The position numbers were made by a program, and so were the translations under genes. A stretch of 64,000 nt of DNA from Trochalopteron elliotii (Eukaryota; Chordata; Aves; Passeriformes; Leiothrichidae), in NCBI GenBank assembly GCA_024734555.1, contig JANPWX010019802.1, positions 310,001 through 374,000 of the forward strand, given 5' to 3'. The notes under the pieces are model-generated. The model saw only the letters and a list, made by a program, of their open reading frames with translations. It had not been told where the DNA came from and made no database searches. Shown piece by piece: positions 1 through 12,700 of this stretch; positions within the stretch are counted from its first letter, which is position 1, and the number at the start of each line of letters is the position of its first letter.

Positions 1-783
1 GTTCCTTCGCTAGTCTGGAAAAACTGGCTCTATATTAGGTCTCTCCTGCTAAGGCCATTGATTTACTCAACTACATTTTTTAAAAGTTGACAAAATACTT
101 ACTTGATTGTTACAAAGGATAAATGAATGCCAGAGGTCTGTATTAGAAACACATTGGAAAGAGAGGTTTCTATTTGGCAAAAAAATAAGCGTTTGTTTGG
201 GTTTTAGTACTGCCACTAACCTTTAAAGGAAGAAAGAAAAAAACCCTTCTGCTGTAAATCTTTCCTTTTTTCCTCCAGTTTTGTCTCCACCTTCACCCCT
301 CTACTGCTAGAATATGGTCAGACCTTGCTTGATCTGTAAATGCCAACCCCTACCCCACTGCTTCAGTCAGTAATTCTTATTAACAAATAGTTCTTCTGCT
401 GACATTGTATATTGATTGCCTCTAGCTGTTCAGCATGTCTGAGAAACTCAAAGCATATTAAGCAGGGTTTTTTGCTTGTTTATTTTTTGTTAATTCCTCC
501 ATAGCTGAGCTTATTTGGACTAGGCATCTGAGTTTTGACTACTGTTTGACTTAAATTCAGAGATGATCCATGCTTCAGTCAAGGGATATCTAGTGTTAGA
601 TTTACTGTCTGGAAATCTGACTTTTTTTATTGCCAGAAAATCTAGTGAAGAGAAGAAATAATCTTCTAAATCTTTATTAGCCTGGCTTAAGTTTCCTACA
701 TATTTACACACCTTTTCAAGCACCCCAACTTCATCTCATTGAATGACATATTTAAGAAGTAAGGATTTAGATATATTCAGAAT

Positions 784-799
784 GAGAGAGAGAGAGAGG
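784..799. repeat. (GA)n short microsatellite
   Basis: About seven GA units followed by a purine-rich stretch, inside the CWC27 intron. It is too short to be noteworthy by itself. Confidence 0.7.
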
Positions 800-984
800 G
801 GCAAAAGAAAAGGGAGGGTGTCCAGAGAAATCTGAATGTTATGAAAATCTGGGTATTTTTGTGCTAGAAATACTCTCCTCTCCTTTCTTTTCACTCCAGC
901 TCTGTGCTGTGGTGATACAATAATGCCTGACTGCTTGTGTAAACTTGGGGAGCTGATTTGCTGACTGACTTCAGAGTATCAGAT

Positions 985-1062
985 GTTGTACAGGCTATTG
1001 CCAGAGACAGGATGCTAGACTGGATGGATCACTGGTCTATTCTGGTGTGGTGGCTTCCATGT
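985..1062 (+). mobile_element. Ancient CR1/L3-like 3'-end fragment
   Basis: The segment containing CAGAGACAGGATGCTAGACT and then GGATGGATCACTGGTCT matches the 3' terminal motif of old amniote CR1/L3-type LINEs (acaggat..tggactagatggacc..tggtctg). Only the last 75 or so bases are recognisable and no coding part remains. The call rests on motif memory and not on an alignment. Confidence 0.5.
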
Positions 1063-2015
1063 CCTTGTAGAGTTTTTCTGTATTGGTGTGCTGTCTGGAA
1101 GAACATCTGGAATTTGCATTTTAGTCTTCCATACCAATCTACTCAACAAGGAGCAGTTGTCTATTTAAAGCATCCATCTTCTTGCATCAAACTGCTTAAT
1201 ATTTTTGTGAAGGAGTCAAGGATGTAGTGTAAATATCCTATATATATTAATTGTTATAGAACAGAAGCAGTATCAAGATAGGATAACTGAATTTTATATA
1301 GAAAAAAATATTTATTGCTTGAAAAAGTAAGTTATCATAGTTTTACATAGTTCTCCTGGTACTATGAGAACTCAACACATTCTCCCATAGATTATCACTG
1401 AATAAGGTGAGCCTTTTCATAGTTAAGATGATTTCCCCTTCTCTTAGAAGGTTACTTACAAGTAAGTATTCTTTCAAGAGAAGAAGATTTTTAGTACTGT
1501 CTTGAACAATCCATGGAAACAATAATACATTAGCCTTCACCAAAATTAGGTTACTTTATTGTTAGCTTTGGAAAAACTGGTATCTTTAGGGTTCTTTTTA
1601 AGCTGGAAGTCCAATGGTTAGTGAAATTATTTGTTTCTTTCTATAATTTTGGCAGTGATTATTTTGTGATAAAACTAAGCATATTACATTCAAATAAACT
1701 ATCTTAAAAGGTATTATTTTAGAAATATCTGCAGAAATTCTTTTCTCATCATTTTATGCTGTAGGCCAAGGCAAAGAGAAAATATAAACAATTTATTCTT
1801 TGGTCTGTGGAGGACCCAAAACTTGCTGGTTATTCTGAAGAGATTAAGCCAATTTTCAATCCTCCACTAATTGTAATGTACAAATTCAAATGGCTAGTTA
1901 AAGCTAACAGAAGGCTGTGCAGACTGACATTTCAAGTTTTCATCAATATTACATGCTTAACAGGGGGGACATTTTTTGCTTTGTGCAAGAGCAGCAGTAA
2001 TACCTTTGTTATTGT

Positions 2016-2596
2016 TGTTGTGGTTTGACCCAGCCATCAGCCAAGCCCCAGGCAGCTGCTCTCTCACTGCCCCACCAGCAGGGTCTGAGAGAGAATCAGA
2101 AGGGTAAAACCTGAAAAACTTGTGGGTTGAGATACACACATTTCATCAGGGAAGGCAAAAGCCCCACATGCAAGCAGAGTGAAACAAGGAATGAATTCAC
2201 TGCTTCCCATGGGCAGTTCAGCCATCTACAGTATTGCAAGGCCTCATCCTGCATGACAGTAACTTGAGAAAACACAGTCCATCACTCCAAACATCTCCCT
2301 TTCCTTCTTCTTCCCCCCACTTTATATACTGATGCCACACGATGTGGAATATCCCTCTGGTCAGCTGGGCTCACCTGTCCTGGCTGTGTCTCCTCCCAGC
2401 CTCCCAGGCACCCCCAGCCCCCTCGCCAGTGTGGCCGCAGGAGAAGCAGAACAGGCCTTGCCTCTGTGTGAGCCCTGCCCAGCAATAACAGAAACATCAT
2501 CATAGTATCCACCCTGTGTTCAGCACAAATCCAAAGCACAGCCCCACACCAGCCACTGTGGAGAAAGTTAACTCTACCTCAGCCAAAAACAGCACA
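2016..2596 (-). mobile_element. Avian ERVL-type solo LTR
   Basis: Read on the minus strand this begins TGTGCTGTTTTTGGCT, continues with a TAGAGTTAACTTT segment, and ends GGGTCAAACCACAACA. That is the layout of a common bird ERV long terminal repeat of about 580 bp. A TATA box (TATATAAAG) lies near 2325 on the minus strand, followed by the GAAGAAGGAAAGGGAGATGTTTGGAGTGATGG-type leader (interrupted here only by small differences). The ATTAAA poly(A) signal expected in the family seems lost. No internal retroviral genes and no second LTR flank it, so it is a solo LTR. I could not find a clear target-site duplication. It lies antisense in the CWC27 intron. Confidence 0.8.
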
Positions 2597-3147
2597 AACA
2601 GCTGAAAGCTGAAATACTGTAAGCTAATAGACTTTTCTAGGTCTTTGCAATTAGCCTCAGGAGAGTGCAGGGGGGACGGTGTTTATGACAATAGTAAAAT
2701 TTAAAATTTCTGTGTAAAATCTGTATCACAATCACTAACATGGATGGAAACAATATTTTGAAGTAATAAGTATTTGATACGAATACTTAACATTTGAAGT
2801 GGACTGCAGTATGGCACATAGCTGTATTTATAACTATTTTCTAACTGCTCTTCTAAGCATTTTTTAACATTTAAAACTTTGATGGAATAACTAATTATTT
2901 GGATTTTGCAAGATCTTAATAGCAAACTTTCTTCCTCTTTTTAATTATCAAGACAATAAACATGAAAAATACAGGATAAGAACATTTTAAAAAGGGACAA
3001 GATATCCCATCATTATGAAGGGAGATGAGGAAAGAGAAACAAGGAATGTGGAATGGTAAAAAGAAGTACTGAAAAAAAAAAGAGTGAAGTCTCTTAGTGG
3101 GAACCATCACAGCAGAAACCTATGAGTATTACTAGAAAGTGTAAGTC

Positions 3148-3440
3148 AGTCTCTTCTCCCAGTTAGCAAGTGATAGGACAAGAGCATGTGGCCTTAAGTT
3201 GTGCCAGGGAAGGTTTAGATTGGATTTTGGGAAAATTTTCTTCACCACGAAGGTTGTCAGGCATAGGAACAGGCTGCCCAGGGAAATGGCTGAGTCACCA
3301 TTCCTGGAGGCATTTAAAAGAATGCAGATGTGGCCCTTCAGGACATGATTTAGTGGGCTTGGCAGTGCTGGATCAACAGTCAATTTTGCTGATCCAAAAG
3401 GTCCTTCCCAACTTCAGTGTTTCTATAGTTCTCTGATTAT
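3148..3440 (+). mobile_element. CR1 LINE, 3' end fragment
   Basis: The stretch resembles the CR1 3' region: TCTTCTCCCAGTTAGCAAGTG, then a GAAAATTTTCTTCACCACGA segment, GGAACAGGCTGCCCAGGGAA, and a decayed tail TTTCTATAGTTCTCTGATT near 3420-3439. The copy is 5' truncated, as usual for this family, and diverged. ORFs on either strand here are by-products of the repeat. Confidence 0.85.
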
Positions 3441-6400
3441 AAACTTAGTTAAAGTGAAATACCTGGTTTGGCACACTAGGTATGGTGGAAATGTATGATA
3501 CAGTGTAAGGTTTAAACACCAAGTGCTTCAGAGAGGTACAAACTTTTTCAGGTAATTTACCACAGCTCCAGTAGTATGAGTTGATGAAGCAAACACAGTA
3601 CTCGAGGAAGTTGTTCTGTGAAACATCTTTTTTGAGACAGAAGTGGTTGTGTGAAAGTGATAATTAGAGAGATTAATCCATCTTTGAGACTACGTCTATC
3701 ATGGTACTTAGGATATCAATCCTTATTGCTGTAAGAATTAAAACTTAACTTAAAGTACTTGGTAAAAAATTGGTTTTTCTTTTAATGATCTGTAAGGGAG
3801 AGAAATTTTGATTACAAGACTCCTTTGGATGAAAAGAGGGATGATGGGTTATGTTACACTAGAAGGAAAATTAATCTGGATGGTGAGACAGGGCAGACAG
3901 AAGCTACAAAATTTGCTTAGAGTTGTATTACACAGAGTACTTAGTGATAGTTGCAGATTTCATTAGAGACACAAACATACTTCCTCTCTCCTGCTGCATT
4001 GTTTACAAAATTATTTGTAAAGCTCTTGGACACACTTATGCAAGGAATGATGACAGCAGCCTGATCCAAGAGGCTGATTTTGCTTGTAGCATCTCAGTTT
4101 AAAACAAACAAACAAACAAAAAAAAAAACCTGGAAAAACATTAGATGTTAGTAATGTATTTCCTCCTTCAAAATTCCCTTTGTTTCATGGCCTTGACATT
4201 CTTTTTGCCTTGTTCAAATTCTTGTTCTCTTGCCTTGATTCAAAATTTACGCTTCTTTTTAGTTGTCACTTGACAGTTTTCTTCACTTGATTTACATTTT
4301 GATAAGTTTCTTGCTCTCTGGTTTTGTTTCTCATTCTTCTATTTTTTTAGTCTTTACCTTCGTTAATTTTTTTTTGTAGTCTCTTAACTGTCTCCCAGTG
4401 TTTTTCAAGTGTCTTTCCTCCTCCTGTGCCACCCACTACTCTGCTGGGAGTGGAGAGATTGCCAGTGAATTCATTCTTCCACAACAGCCTTTTTTTTTTT
4501 TTTCTTTGGGAGAGAGATCTTGTTTGCTTTAACCTGTGGATTCTCATGTTTTCTCATCTGTTCACTTGAGTTACTTTTCTGTCCACTGTCTAAGTATCTT
4601 GAGGAAAATGGAAGGAAAGTGCTAGAATGTTTCCTATATTAATGATTGATGCTTACACTTCAACATTTACTGTATTTGAAGAAAAATTAGCAGCAAGTAG
4701 AATATAATTTACAGAAAGCAGTAGTGTTTGAGTACCTATCATTGTTTTTGTTTTAAATATGGGATGCGTTGTGAAATGGAGAAAAATAGACTGTTACTTG
4801 AAATCAATGTTCAACTCAGAAACAAATGGTACTACTAGTAGTTATGGTCCATAGTGGTCCCGTTTTTTTAGACAGCCTATACAATGCAAGAGGCAGCACT
4901 GAATTTCTTGACACAGATACTTATTCCTTCTGCATTAATTTTAAGCAGCCTGATGGAAAGAATCAATAACTATGATAAAACATAGCCATAATGTTCAAAA
5001 TGATGATACTCTACATTTTATAGCAACCTGATTTGTTGCTTTTTTTATTTTGTATGCATCTAGTGCAAAAAGAAGGAGTATGTCACCAACTGCAGTGTTT
5101 CATGCAGGCACCTCCAAGGTTTTAGGCACCACCTGCCTAAAACTGCTTAAGAATTTACTTCTGCTCTGCCAGAAGCTACTACCCTTACAAACAGAGTTGG
5201 CAGGATGTAACTTTTGCTCACACTTATTGATGATTTCCTGTTTAAAATGCTGATGTAGTTGAGTGCAAGATAATGCCCCAGGTTTCCCTGCAGGCACCAG
5301 GAGGTTTGCTCTGTAGGGCCAGCTGTGCAAGGGGGGCAGTAGGCAGGTGGTAGCAGACAACAGCTCTATCAGTTTGAAAAAGAAGTGTGGTCTTAAGCAG
5401 TACAGATTTGCACTTTCATTTCAGTTAGTATAAAAACCACTAATGCATGAGTGTACCTGGAGGTTTCAGCTTCATCAGTAGAGCAAAAGCATAGTACTTC
5501 CTTACTCTTGCCAAGATTCAAAACTATTCAGTTCACTGATTGCTCTCCCAAAGGGGGTTCTGGAAAGGCCGAAGCTGTTGGACTATGGGGCTTCTCTTTA
5601 TGCTACACTTAACATGACTATCACCTGTCAGCAGCTGGCACATGGCTCAGATCCAGTGCATGGCTCACACATCTCAAAAGCAGAAGGATTACAGTATATC
5701 ATATCTCTTCTTACAAGTACAATCTCACTAGAGTAGTTCAAAAGAGCCTGGTCTGTTTGTTGATCTGAGAATATCACTAGGCCATAAGAGTATCCATGTA
5801 GCTTTGAAACCCTGCACTGTCTCTGAAACTGTCTTAAATAATTTGTGTATTTCAGTCTAACATTTCAAGGCATTCCAATTTTGGAATACAGAATAGAGCC
5901 AGCTACTGAGTGTTCATGTACTGAGTAACATGAAAGGAAAGAGATGCAGGGCAGATGCTCCCCCATTACATGGGTTAGAACCATGGTCAACCTGTAGGAT
6001 GCTGCCATCTGGTCAGGGTAAAAATCAACCTATTCAACAATAAATCCATGCAAAGATTGCTCCATTCATTTCTTTTAAGAAAATAATTTTGTAATTATGT
6101 GTTCTATTAAAGAAGGACAGCAACTTGCACAACTAGGTGCTTAAAACCCAGAGTCATCAGTTTTGGCAAGCTTTTTTTATTTTACAAATTTTTAGCGAAA
6201 AAACTAAGTTGCAAAACTGAGTTTTTGTTTTCTTTTGAGTTTTGCTTGGTAGAACTGACTGCCTCTCATCCTTTAAATTTTGGAGAAAAGTGGTCTTCAA
6301 AATTGAATGTCTCTCTTACATAAAATGAGCTGTCAGCAGTCAGAGATAAGCACAATTTAGTGGGTCCTGAAGACGAGAGACACAGAGATGAAGTTACTGC

Positions 6401-8009
6401 TTTCAGCACAGTGATTGCAGAAACATGACTGGGCAGCCAGTTTCTCACTGAACACAGGAGCATGCAGAGGGAAGAGAGCTATAAATTGAACAAGGAAAAG
6501 TCTTATGAAACTTTGTATTTGTGGAACTATGCCCTAACTCTGCACTTGGAAAATTATGCAAATGCAAACTTCAGTTGGAGGAACTTGAGTAAGATTAGTT
6601 CAAATTCAAATGCTTAATATAGAAATAATTATTAAATACTTCCTATGTTCCTTAAAAAATAATTGCATTTGAAAAGCAGTATTCACTGTGATTCACCATT
6701 CATATGGATGCAGAACAGGTCTACCTGGGAACATGTGTGACTTGCTAAAATAAGCTTAAGTTCACAGAAGAAAAATATTTCTTAAAATCTCCAGAGCAGT
6801 CTGTGTTTATTTTCCTTTACCTCTGAGATGCTGCATCTAAAATTGATTCTGGGAATATCAAAAAGTTTCTTAATATTGGCTTATTTTTAATCACAGCTGG
6901 GAATGTCTTAGTGGAAAGTTATGAATAAGAGTCAGAGACTATGACTTCTTTCAGCTCTTGGGGAGAAGTAAATATTGCTTAGTCTGAATCTACTGCATCT
7001 AATTTGCAAACTGCTTGGGACACTGTATGGGCAGACCCAAGAACTGGAGATGTATTTAATTTTAATTCCTATTAGTTGTATCCTGCGGGTTATGCCCTGT
7101 GCTGCATTCTTGGAAAAACCTGAGCTGATGAAAGGACTAAGTGTGACTACACTTCTGCTTACACTCCTATAACACACTTTAAAACCATGCACCAAGGAAT
7201 GACTCCATCTCTTAGGCCTGTACTTTATTCAGACTAGGACAGAGGGATTTGATATGTGTACTCATCTTTAATAAGTTGAGAAGAATATGACAAATGCAGA
7301 AAGCATGTTAGCTAAAATAAATTACTTCAGTCCCTCCACTGTGAGACAATGTTTTTATAATTAAACTACAAATATGCAACCATGAGTCACTCCAATGGTA
7401 CATTATGTTATTCTGAATTGTAGAGATGACTAAAAAAATAAGTTTGGGTGTTAGTAGTGTGGACAGGGTTATAAACTACCTAACTTTTTTACACTGGAAA
7501 CAACTCTTAAGTGTTTATGAAACACATATGTCAAGAATCAATTGTGTTGAAAAATCTCAATTTTTGTTTTGAGGAATTTTCTAAAGCATTCAAGCAGACC
7601 ATGTATGATCTATAGCTTTGATTTTTTTCTGGTTTCTTTAATAGTACTATATTGTAATTTGCAGTAACAGCTGGTTCTCCCTTTCTTTATGTGTGGAGAT
7701 TTGCACTAAAGCTCTTTGAAAGCTGTTTAGTTTAGAATGTCTTACATGTTGCAAGAGACCTATAAAGCAGTACTTCATTGGCCACAAAACCTTCCTTTTG
7801 AAACTTGCTCATTTTTCCTGTATTTTCTGTCACAAAGACTGTTGACAAAGACATGCTATAACGATGGATATGCTTAGATTCAGATCAGTGTAGCTCTTCA
7901 GTTGTCCCATCGAAGTCAAAGACATTTTTGAAATTGATTGCACAAAATCCAAAGGTTATGTGTGGTTTTTACCTAGACATACAGGTTTGCCCTAAAAAAA
8001 TAATTTACC

Positions 8010-8648
8010 ACGTCTCTGGGCAACCTGGGTTCCAGTGTTTCACCACCCTTATCTTAAAAAAAGTCCTTCTTAACCCATCTAAATCTGCATTCTTTTGGTA
8101 AAACCTTTACCCTGTGTCCTGTAACAACAGGCCCTGCTAAAGGATCTGTCACCATCTAGTAACTTCTGTTGAGTACTGAAAGTCTACAATAAGATCTCCT
8201 GAGAACCTTCTCTTCTCCAGCCTGAGCAGTCCCAACTCTCAGCTTGTCCTCACAGGAGGGCTGCTTCATCCCTCTGATCATCTTTGTGACCTGCTCTGGA
8301 TGTGTTCCAGCAGGTCCATGTCCTTCCTGTGCTGGGCTCCCAGAGCTGGTGCAGCCCTGCAGGTGGGGTCTCAGCAGAGCAGAGCAGAGGAGCAGAATCC
8401 CCTCCCTGGCCCTGCTGCCCACACTGCTCTGGATGCAGCCCAGGACACGTTTGGCTCTCTGGGCTGGGAGTGCCCATGGCTGGGTCATGTCCAGCCTCTC
8501 ACCCTCCAGCACCTCTAAGTTCTTCTTGGCAGAGCTGCTTCAATCCCTTCTTCTTCCAGTGTGTGTTGATATCAGCAGCTGCCCAGGTGTAAGATCTTGT
8601 ACTTGGCCTTGCTGAACCTCCTGAGGTTCACATGTGCCACTTCTCCAT
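8010..8648 (-). mobile_element. CR1 LINE fragment with ORF2 C-terminus, antisense
   Basis: On the minus strand the conceptual translation resembles the end of CR1 ORF2: LDMTQPWALPAQRAKRVLGC, then a SRAREG...ALLRPHL-like stretch, a frame change, and TKMIRG. This is followed by CR1 3' UTR sequence (GGTGGTGAAACACTGGAACC, GTTGCCCAGAGACGTGG) up to about 8010. The 5' side starts near the FNKAKC-type segment at about 8610-8640. Frameshifts and an intermediate 3' truncation show it is dead. It is more GC-rich than its surroundings, which explains the overlapping ORFs at 8156-8615. Confidence 0.88.
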
Positions 8649-9291
8649 TAAGTAACAGTTATGTTTGCAGAACACTGGAAATTTGCTGAAATTAGGAAAT
8701 ACCTAATGGGGGGGAAACCTTCGAATGAACAGTAGGAAAAACATAGAATTGAACAATGCATTTGTTTAGTCTGGTGTTCAGAGAATTAAAAAGCATGATC
8801 TGAAGCAAGTTAATGTAGAGCAGCAGGACATGAAGCATTCCCCTTTTGATCTTCTGTGTACCTACTTCAAGTGTTTTCCATGTAAACTCTTCCCCACTTT
8901 TGTAAAATCCTCCATGCTGGTGAAAGGTGTCTAAAGTGACTAATAGGAAAACTGAGAAGCACTCCCTGTTCCTGGGAAAAAATTGCCATACATTTTGGAA
9001 GATATGTGAAATAGAAAAAGACAAACAGAGTTTAGTATGTGAAATAAAATCCAGAGACAACTCTATCTGTATTTAGTTATATTTTTCAAAAAGAGTCTTT
9101 ACAAAATTATCACCTTGTAATAGAAGGGTATTCTAAGAAATTAAAAAAAAAAAACCCACCAAAAAAAGAAATCCAGATCAGTTCTTCTTTGCTATGCCCA
9201 AAACTAAATCAGAAATCTTGCCATACATATCATAATTACAAATTGTGTCTTCCGTTTTTTCACTGAATTGAAGTTTGTTTCTTTTTTGTAG

Positions 9292-9454
9292 GATGTCACA
9301 TGTGCTTCAATTTGAAGACAGAAGCAGAAAGGTGAAGGATGCAAGCATGCAGGATGAAGACACTTTTGAGATCTATGATCCACGGAATCCTGTAACTAAG
9401 AGGAGAAGAGAAGAAAGCAAGAAGATAATGAGAGAAAAAAAGGAAAGGAGATAA
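9292..9454 (+). CDS. CWC27: CWC27 last coding exon (C-terminal 53 residues)
   Basis: CWC27 is a spliceosome-associated protein with a cyclophilin-type, catalytically impaired peptidyl-prolyl isomerase domain, found in activated spliceosomes in the nucleus. Only the C-terminus is here. The exon starts after TTTTTTGTAG at 9291. Its first base finishes a split codon, then comes MSHVLQFEDRSRKVKDASMQ, then DTFEIYDPRNPV, the basic block KRRREESKK, and the end MREKKERR with stop TAA at 9452-9454. The DPRNP...KRRREESKK...MREKKERR ending is characteristic of vertebrate CWC27. The lysine/arginine-rich tail is probably an NLS or an RNA/protein contact surface (inference). The cyclophilin domain lies upstream of the window. 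Identity is also supported by ADAMTS6 lying downstream in convergent orientation, as in human. Confidence 0.92.
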
Positions 9455-9497
9455 AAGGAGTGTGAAGTTAGCCAGAGCTGCCTTGGGAAGTGACTGT

Positions 9498-9503
9498 AAT
9501 AAA
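9498..9503 (+). terminator. CWC27: CWC27 proximal poly(A) signal
   Basis: AATAAA 44 bases after the stop codon. The following sequence is only modestly T-rich, so this may be a minor site. Confidence 0.45.
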
Positions 9504-9685
9504 GCACTGGCTCTTTTGTAAGCTGATCCTAAAAATACCAGTGGACAAGTGTGAAAAGGAATCTCTCAAGAACCTGTCATGCAGTTTTGAAGCAGAGCTA
9601 TCATTTGTTTCTTAAGTTGTGCGGTCAAGTGCTCTCACTGCATTCATTATCCAACCTCTCTAAAGGTTTTTAGAATTATGTATTT

Positions 9686-9691
9686 AATAAA
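9686..9691 (+). terminator. CWC27: CWC27 distal poly(A) signal
   Basis: AATAAA with a GT/T-rich stretch about 20 bases downstream. This is the best candidate for the main cleavage site. Confidence 0.65.
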
Positions 9692-9712
9692 ACAACTGAC
9701 TTGACTTTTGTC

Positions 9713-12700
9713 CGTGTTTGAATTACAGTAGTCAAAATCTTTGTTTGATCCAAATATGGTAATCAAAAGGTTTTCAATATAATGAATGAGAATCTGTCCA
9801 AGTGAGGGTCAGGTTAGAAGATGGAAACCCCATCTGCAGGCTCTTAAGATTTTATGAAAGTACAATTTTAATTCTTTTCATTGTTCTTTAAAAGACATGT
9901 AAACTTTGCCTGCCTGAACTGCAGAATTAAGATGATGCAGTACTTTTTAGAATGGTCACAGCTTTCTTGAAAGTTTCTTCAAAGTTTAGTTTGAGAACCT
10001 GGCTACTGCCTCCTTCGTTTGAAATACACATTCCAGTGCAAATCCCATCTTGGGAAGCTGGGATAATACATTTTAGATGTGTTATTTCACTGTCCATACC
10101 ACATGAATAAAAAAAGAGAATCTGAGTTATGAGAGTTAAAAAAAAGAGAATCTTAATTATGAGGTAATGGTTGATTAAGCCACTTGTTGCAATACCAGAA
10201 AGATCCCTTTGGTACAATTTTCACTGTAAAGTAGCAGGTAATGAAGATTGGCTTATAAATTAGTCTAGTACAGAAACAAAAGAAAATGTGATCAGTCTCA
10301 TTAAAAACACAATGCTGCTTTTAACAATTATTCTATCGTCTAAAATTGAACAGTTCAAGCTTCCAATTTATAGGTTTTTCTCATATTTTACAACCCTGAG
10401 TGTTAATATTTTTACAGACAAACAGTAATTTTCATTGCTCCTTCTTTACAGCAGTTCTGGTGCCACAGGAACATCAATTACCCAAATGGCCAACAGCTAA
10501 AGAAGAGTGAACAAGGTCATTAAAAAGTGCCACCAGAGCAGTGTTTTTGCTGATGTTGTTTTTAGAACAAGTTCAGTAAGGTATGGTGTCCTTATCAAGC
10601 TGCCACTGCCAAATTTCTTGATAGGGTTTGAAGTGTGAGATACATAAACCTGCATTGGTGGGTTAATATGGCCCAAATGTCAGAGGTTAGGTTAATACAG
10701 ACTATTGCTTTAATGCACAGTGCAACCTTTGAGATAAGGAGAAGACTTGGAGGTGTGAAGTGAGATCCTATATAAAGCTGTCATTATCCTCCTCTTAGGC
10801 TGAGTGAATTATACTGTGCCATGGTGTAAAGAAGTTAAGAGGGGTTACATTCCTTAACATGGCCATTCACAAACTAGTGAGTCAAAGTTTTTTAATCATT
10901 AAATCATTTCTGTTGAGCTGCTGCTGGCGAAGTGAAGAACATCTAATGTCACATGCTGTTACCTCTATTCATTGCTTTGTGGAGAAAATTTTAAATCAGT
11001 CATTACAGGAAATGAGTATATCAAACCCCCATTCTGGTGGAGATGGGAGGGAGGAAAAGGTGGTGAACATGGGGAAAAGTGAGGGCTAGATCTGAAAAGA
11101 GCCTTGAGCATCAATTTCAGGACAGTTACTGCTCCTGGAATAAAAGAAATGTTCTAATTACATATTTTTCCTGCAAGCTAAAGTAGGATGTGTGAGTCAA
11201 TAAATGGACAAGTTGACTAACACCCTTCTTAGCTGAATATTTTTGCCGACTACCCAGCAGCTCTGAGTAAGCTGTATTAGATGATTCCCAGTTTTAAGCA
11301 TTAGAGAAGACCAAAGAGGAAACTTAATTTGAGGGTTAGGACTCTGCTCAGTTGGAAGAGGTTTGAAAAGTCTGGACCTTGCATACACAGGACTGGAAAA
11401 CCTGACAAGAACAAGAGAGTAGTGACTACATTGATATTTTCTTGGTAAGTGTGCATTCAAAGTCAGATTATCCCAACTAGTAAACTAAGAGTCACTTAGA
11501 AATGGGCTAAAGTGTCTAAATTTTATTCATTTCACTGAAGCAAAAGTAGTTCTGTATTTCATTTAGGAGACATTTGGAGCAAAGTTAAGAAAAGCATGTT
11601 TCAGAAGTACATTCTCAGGTAAACTCAACACCAAAGAGTAAGAACTCACATAAAGAAGTTTAAATGATGGTGCTTGTCTGAAACAAGTAGTTTGCAGTGT
11701 CACAGGTAACGCCCATCCTGCCAGTAACAATCCAGCCTGTTTCCCATACTGCCAGTGCTTCCCATACTGGCAGAATCGTTTTATCTCAAAGCTCTTTCAT
11801 TCACCATCTGGCATTGTTGTAATTACATGAAGTGTTGAGTGGTACAGCGTTGCAGTGTTCTTTATAGACTGTGAAATGTGTGTGCTCAGGGTTACACCTT
11901 TCCTTCGTCAATACTGAAAATCAAGTGGGGAGTACAATGTGGGCAGATGTTTCCCTCTCTGTGGAGCAGTCATATCGAGCTAGGTTAGTGGCTGAAAACT
12001 GAAGGAGCAGTTGGTTTTGTGCCTGAAGAAAGAATTCGTTTTATGGTAATGAGATTTTTGACTGATTATGTTTTCTTAAATCTTTATTAAGCATCTCCCA
12101 TGTTCCACCCTTATGGCCACCACCACACCTCTCTGTATAAACATGAGCATAATCTCTTCAGAGTTGTAACATACAGCTAGGAACATTTGTCTATACATTA
12201 ACAATACAAAAGCAGTGTCCTAACATTGCTTGTGAAGCTTTACTTCCTAAAAATGCTAATTAAGAACACAGATTGCCCAGCTTGAAGATGCCAACCATAA
12301 TGCTGATTTGTAATAATTTCTGTAGACAAGTCAGTGTTTAAAATTGCTCTGTATGCTCTACTTCCCCACCATCACCACCTGCTTTTTTGACTACTACATC
12401 AAGCCAAAAATCATAAAATGCCTGAATTTTGAGTTAGATCTACCAATGTGGCAGCTAACCTTCAATTTCAGTACCTCAGCTGTGCTACCAACACAGTGGG
12501 CCAGTGTTGCCAAATGTTCTGTGAGACAGTCCTCCAGTCATCACTGCCTTTCTTTTAATATGAGCATTTACACCTTTCATTTTGTTAGAGGGAATGTGAC
12601 TTTCCTAACTGAAAAGAAGGGGTGGGGGAAAAGCCTTTCATCCTTGCAGATACCATTATGTTGGTAAAGTCAACATTTTCATTTCCAAACCAGCTGGATT

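Larger units (their letters stand above)
1..9291 (+). other. CWC27: CWC27 last intron (3' part)
   Basis: Everything left of 9292 reads as intron of CWC27, because the last exon is preceded by a good acceptor (pyrimidine-rich stretch ending TTTTTTGTAG at 9282-9291). I looked for earlier CWC27 exons on the plus strand and recognised none. The intron carries an antisense ERV LTR (about 2.0-2.6 kb), CR1 pieces near 1.0, 3.2 and 8.0-8.65 kb, and otherwise unremarkable AT-rich sequence with homopolymer runs. The intron reaches past the left edge, so its length is unknown. Confidence 0.8.
9455..9712 (+). other. CWC27: CWC27 3' UTR
   Basis: This is sequence after the CWC27 stop. Two canonical poly(A) signals occur, AATAAA at 9498-9503 and again at 9686-9691. 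The second is followed by a T/GT-rich stretch (TTGTCCGTGTTTG, 9708-9720) that suits a downstream element, so the main 3' end is probably near 9705-9712 (inference). Confidence 0.7.

Noticed and set aside
2282..2539. Minus-strand 85-codon ORF
   Set aside because: It lies within the U3/R part of the solo LTR and is not a viral gene.
8244..8615. Plus-strand 123-codon ORF, Cys/Ser/Leu-rich
   Set aside because: It is the antisense shadow of a GC-rich CR1 ORF2 fragment on the minus strand.
9140..9170. A-rich run before the CWC27 exon as a possible retrogene tail
   Set aside because: The exon is bounded by a real splice acceptor and its coding sequence begins with a split codon, so it is an exon of a spliced gene.
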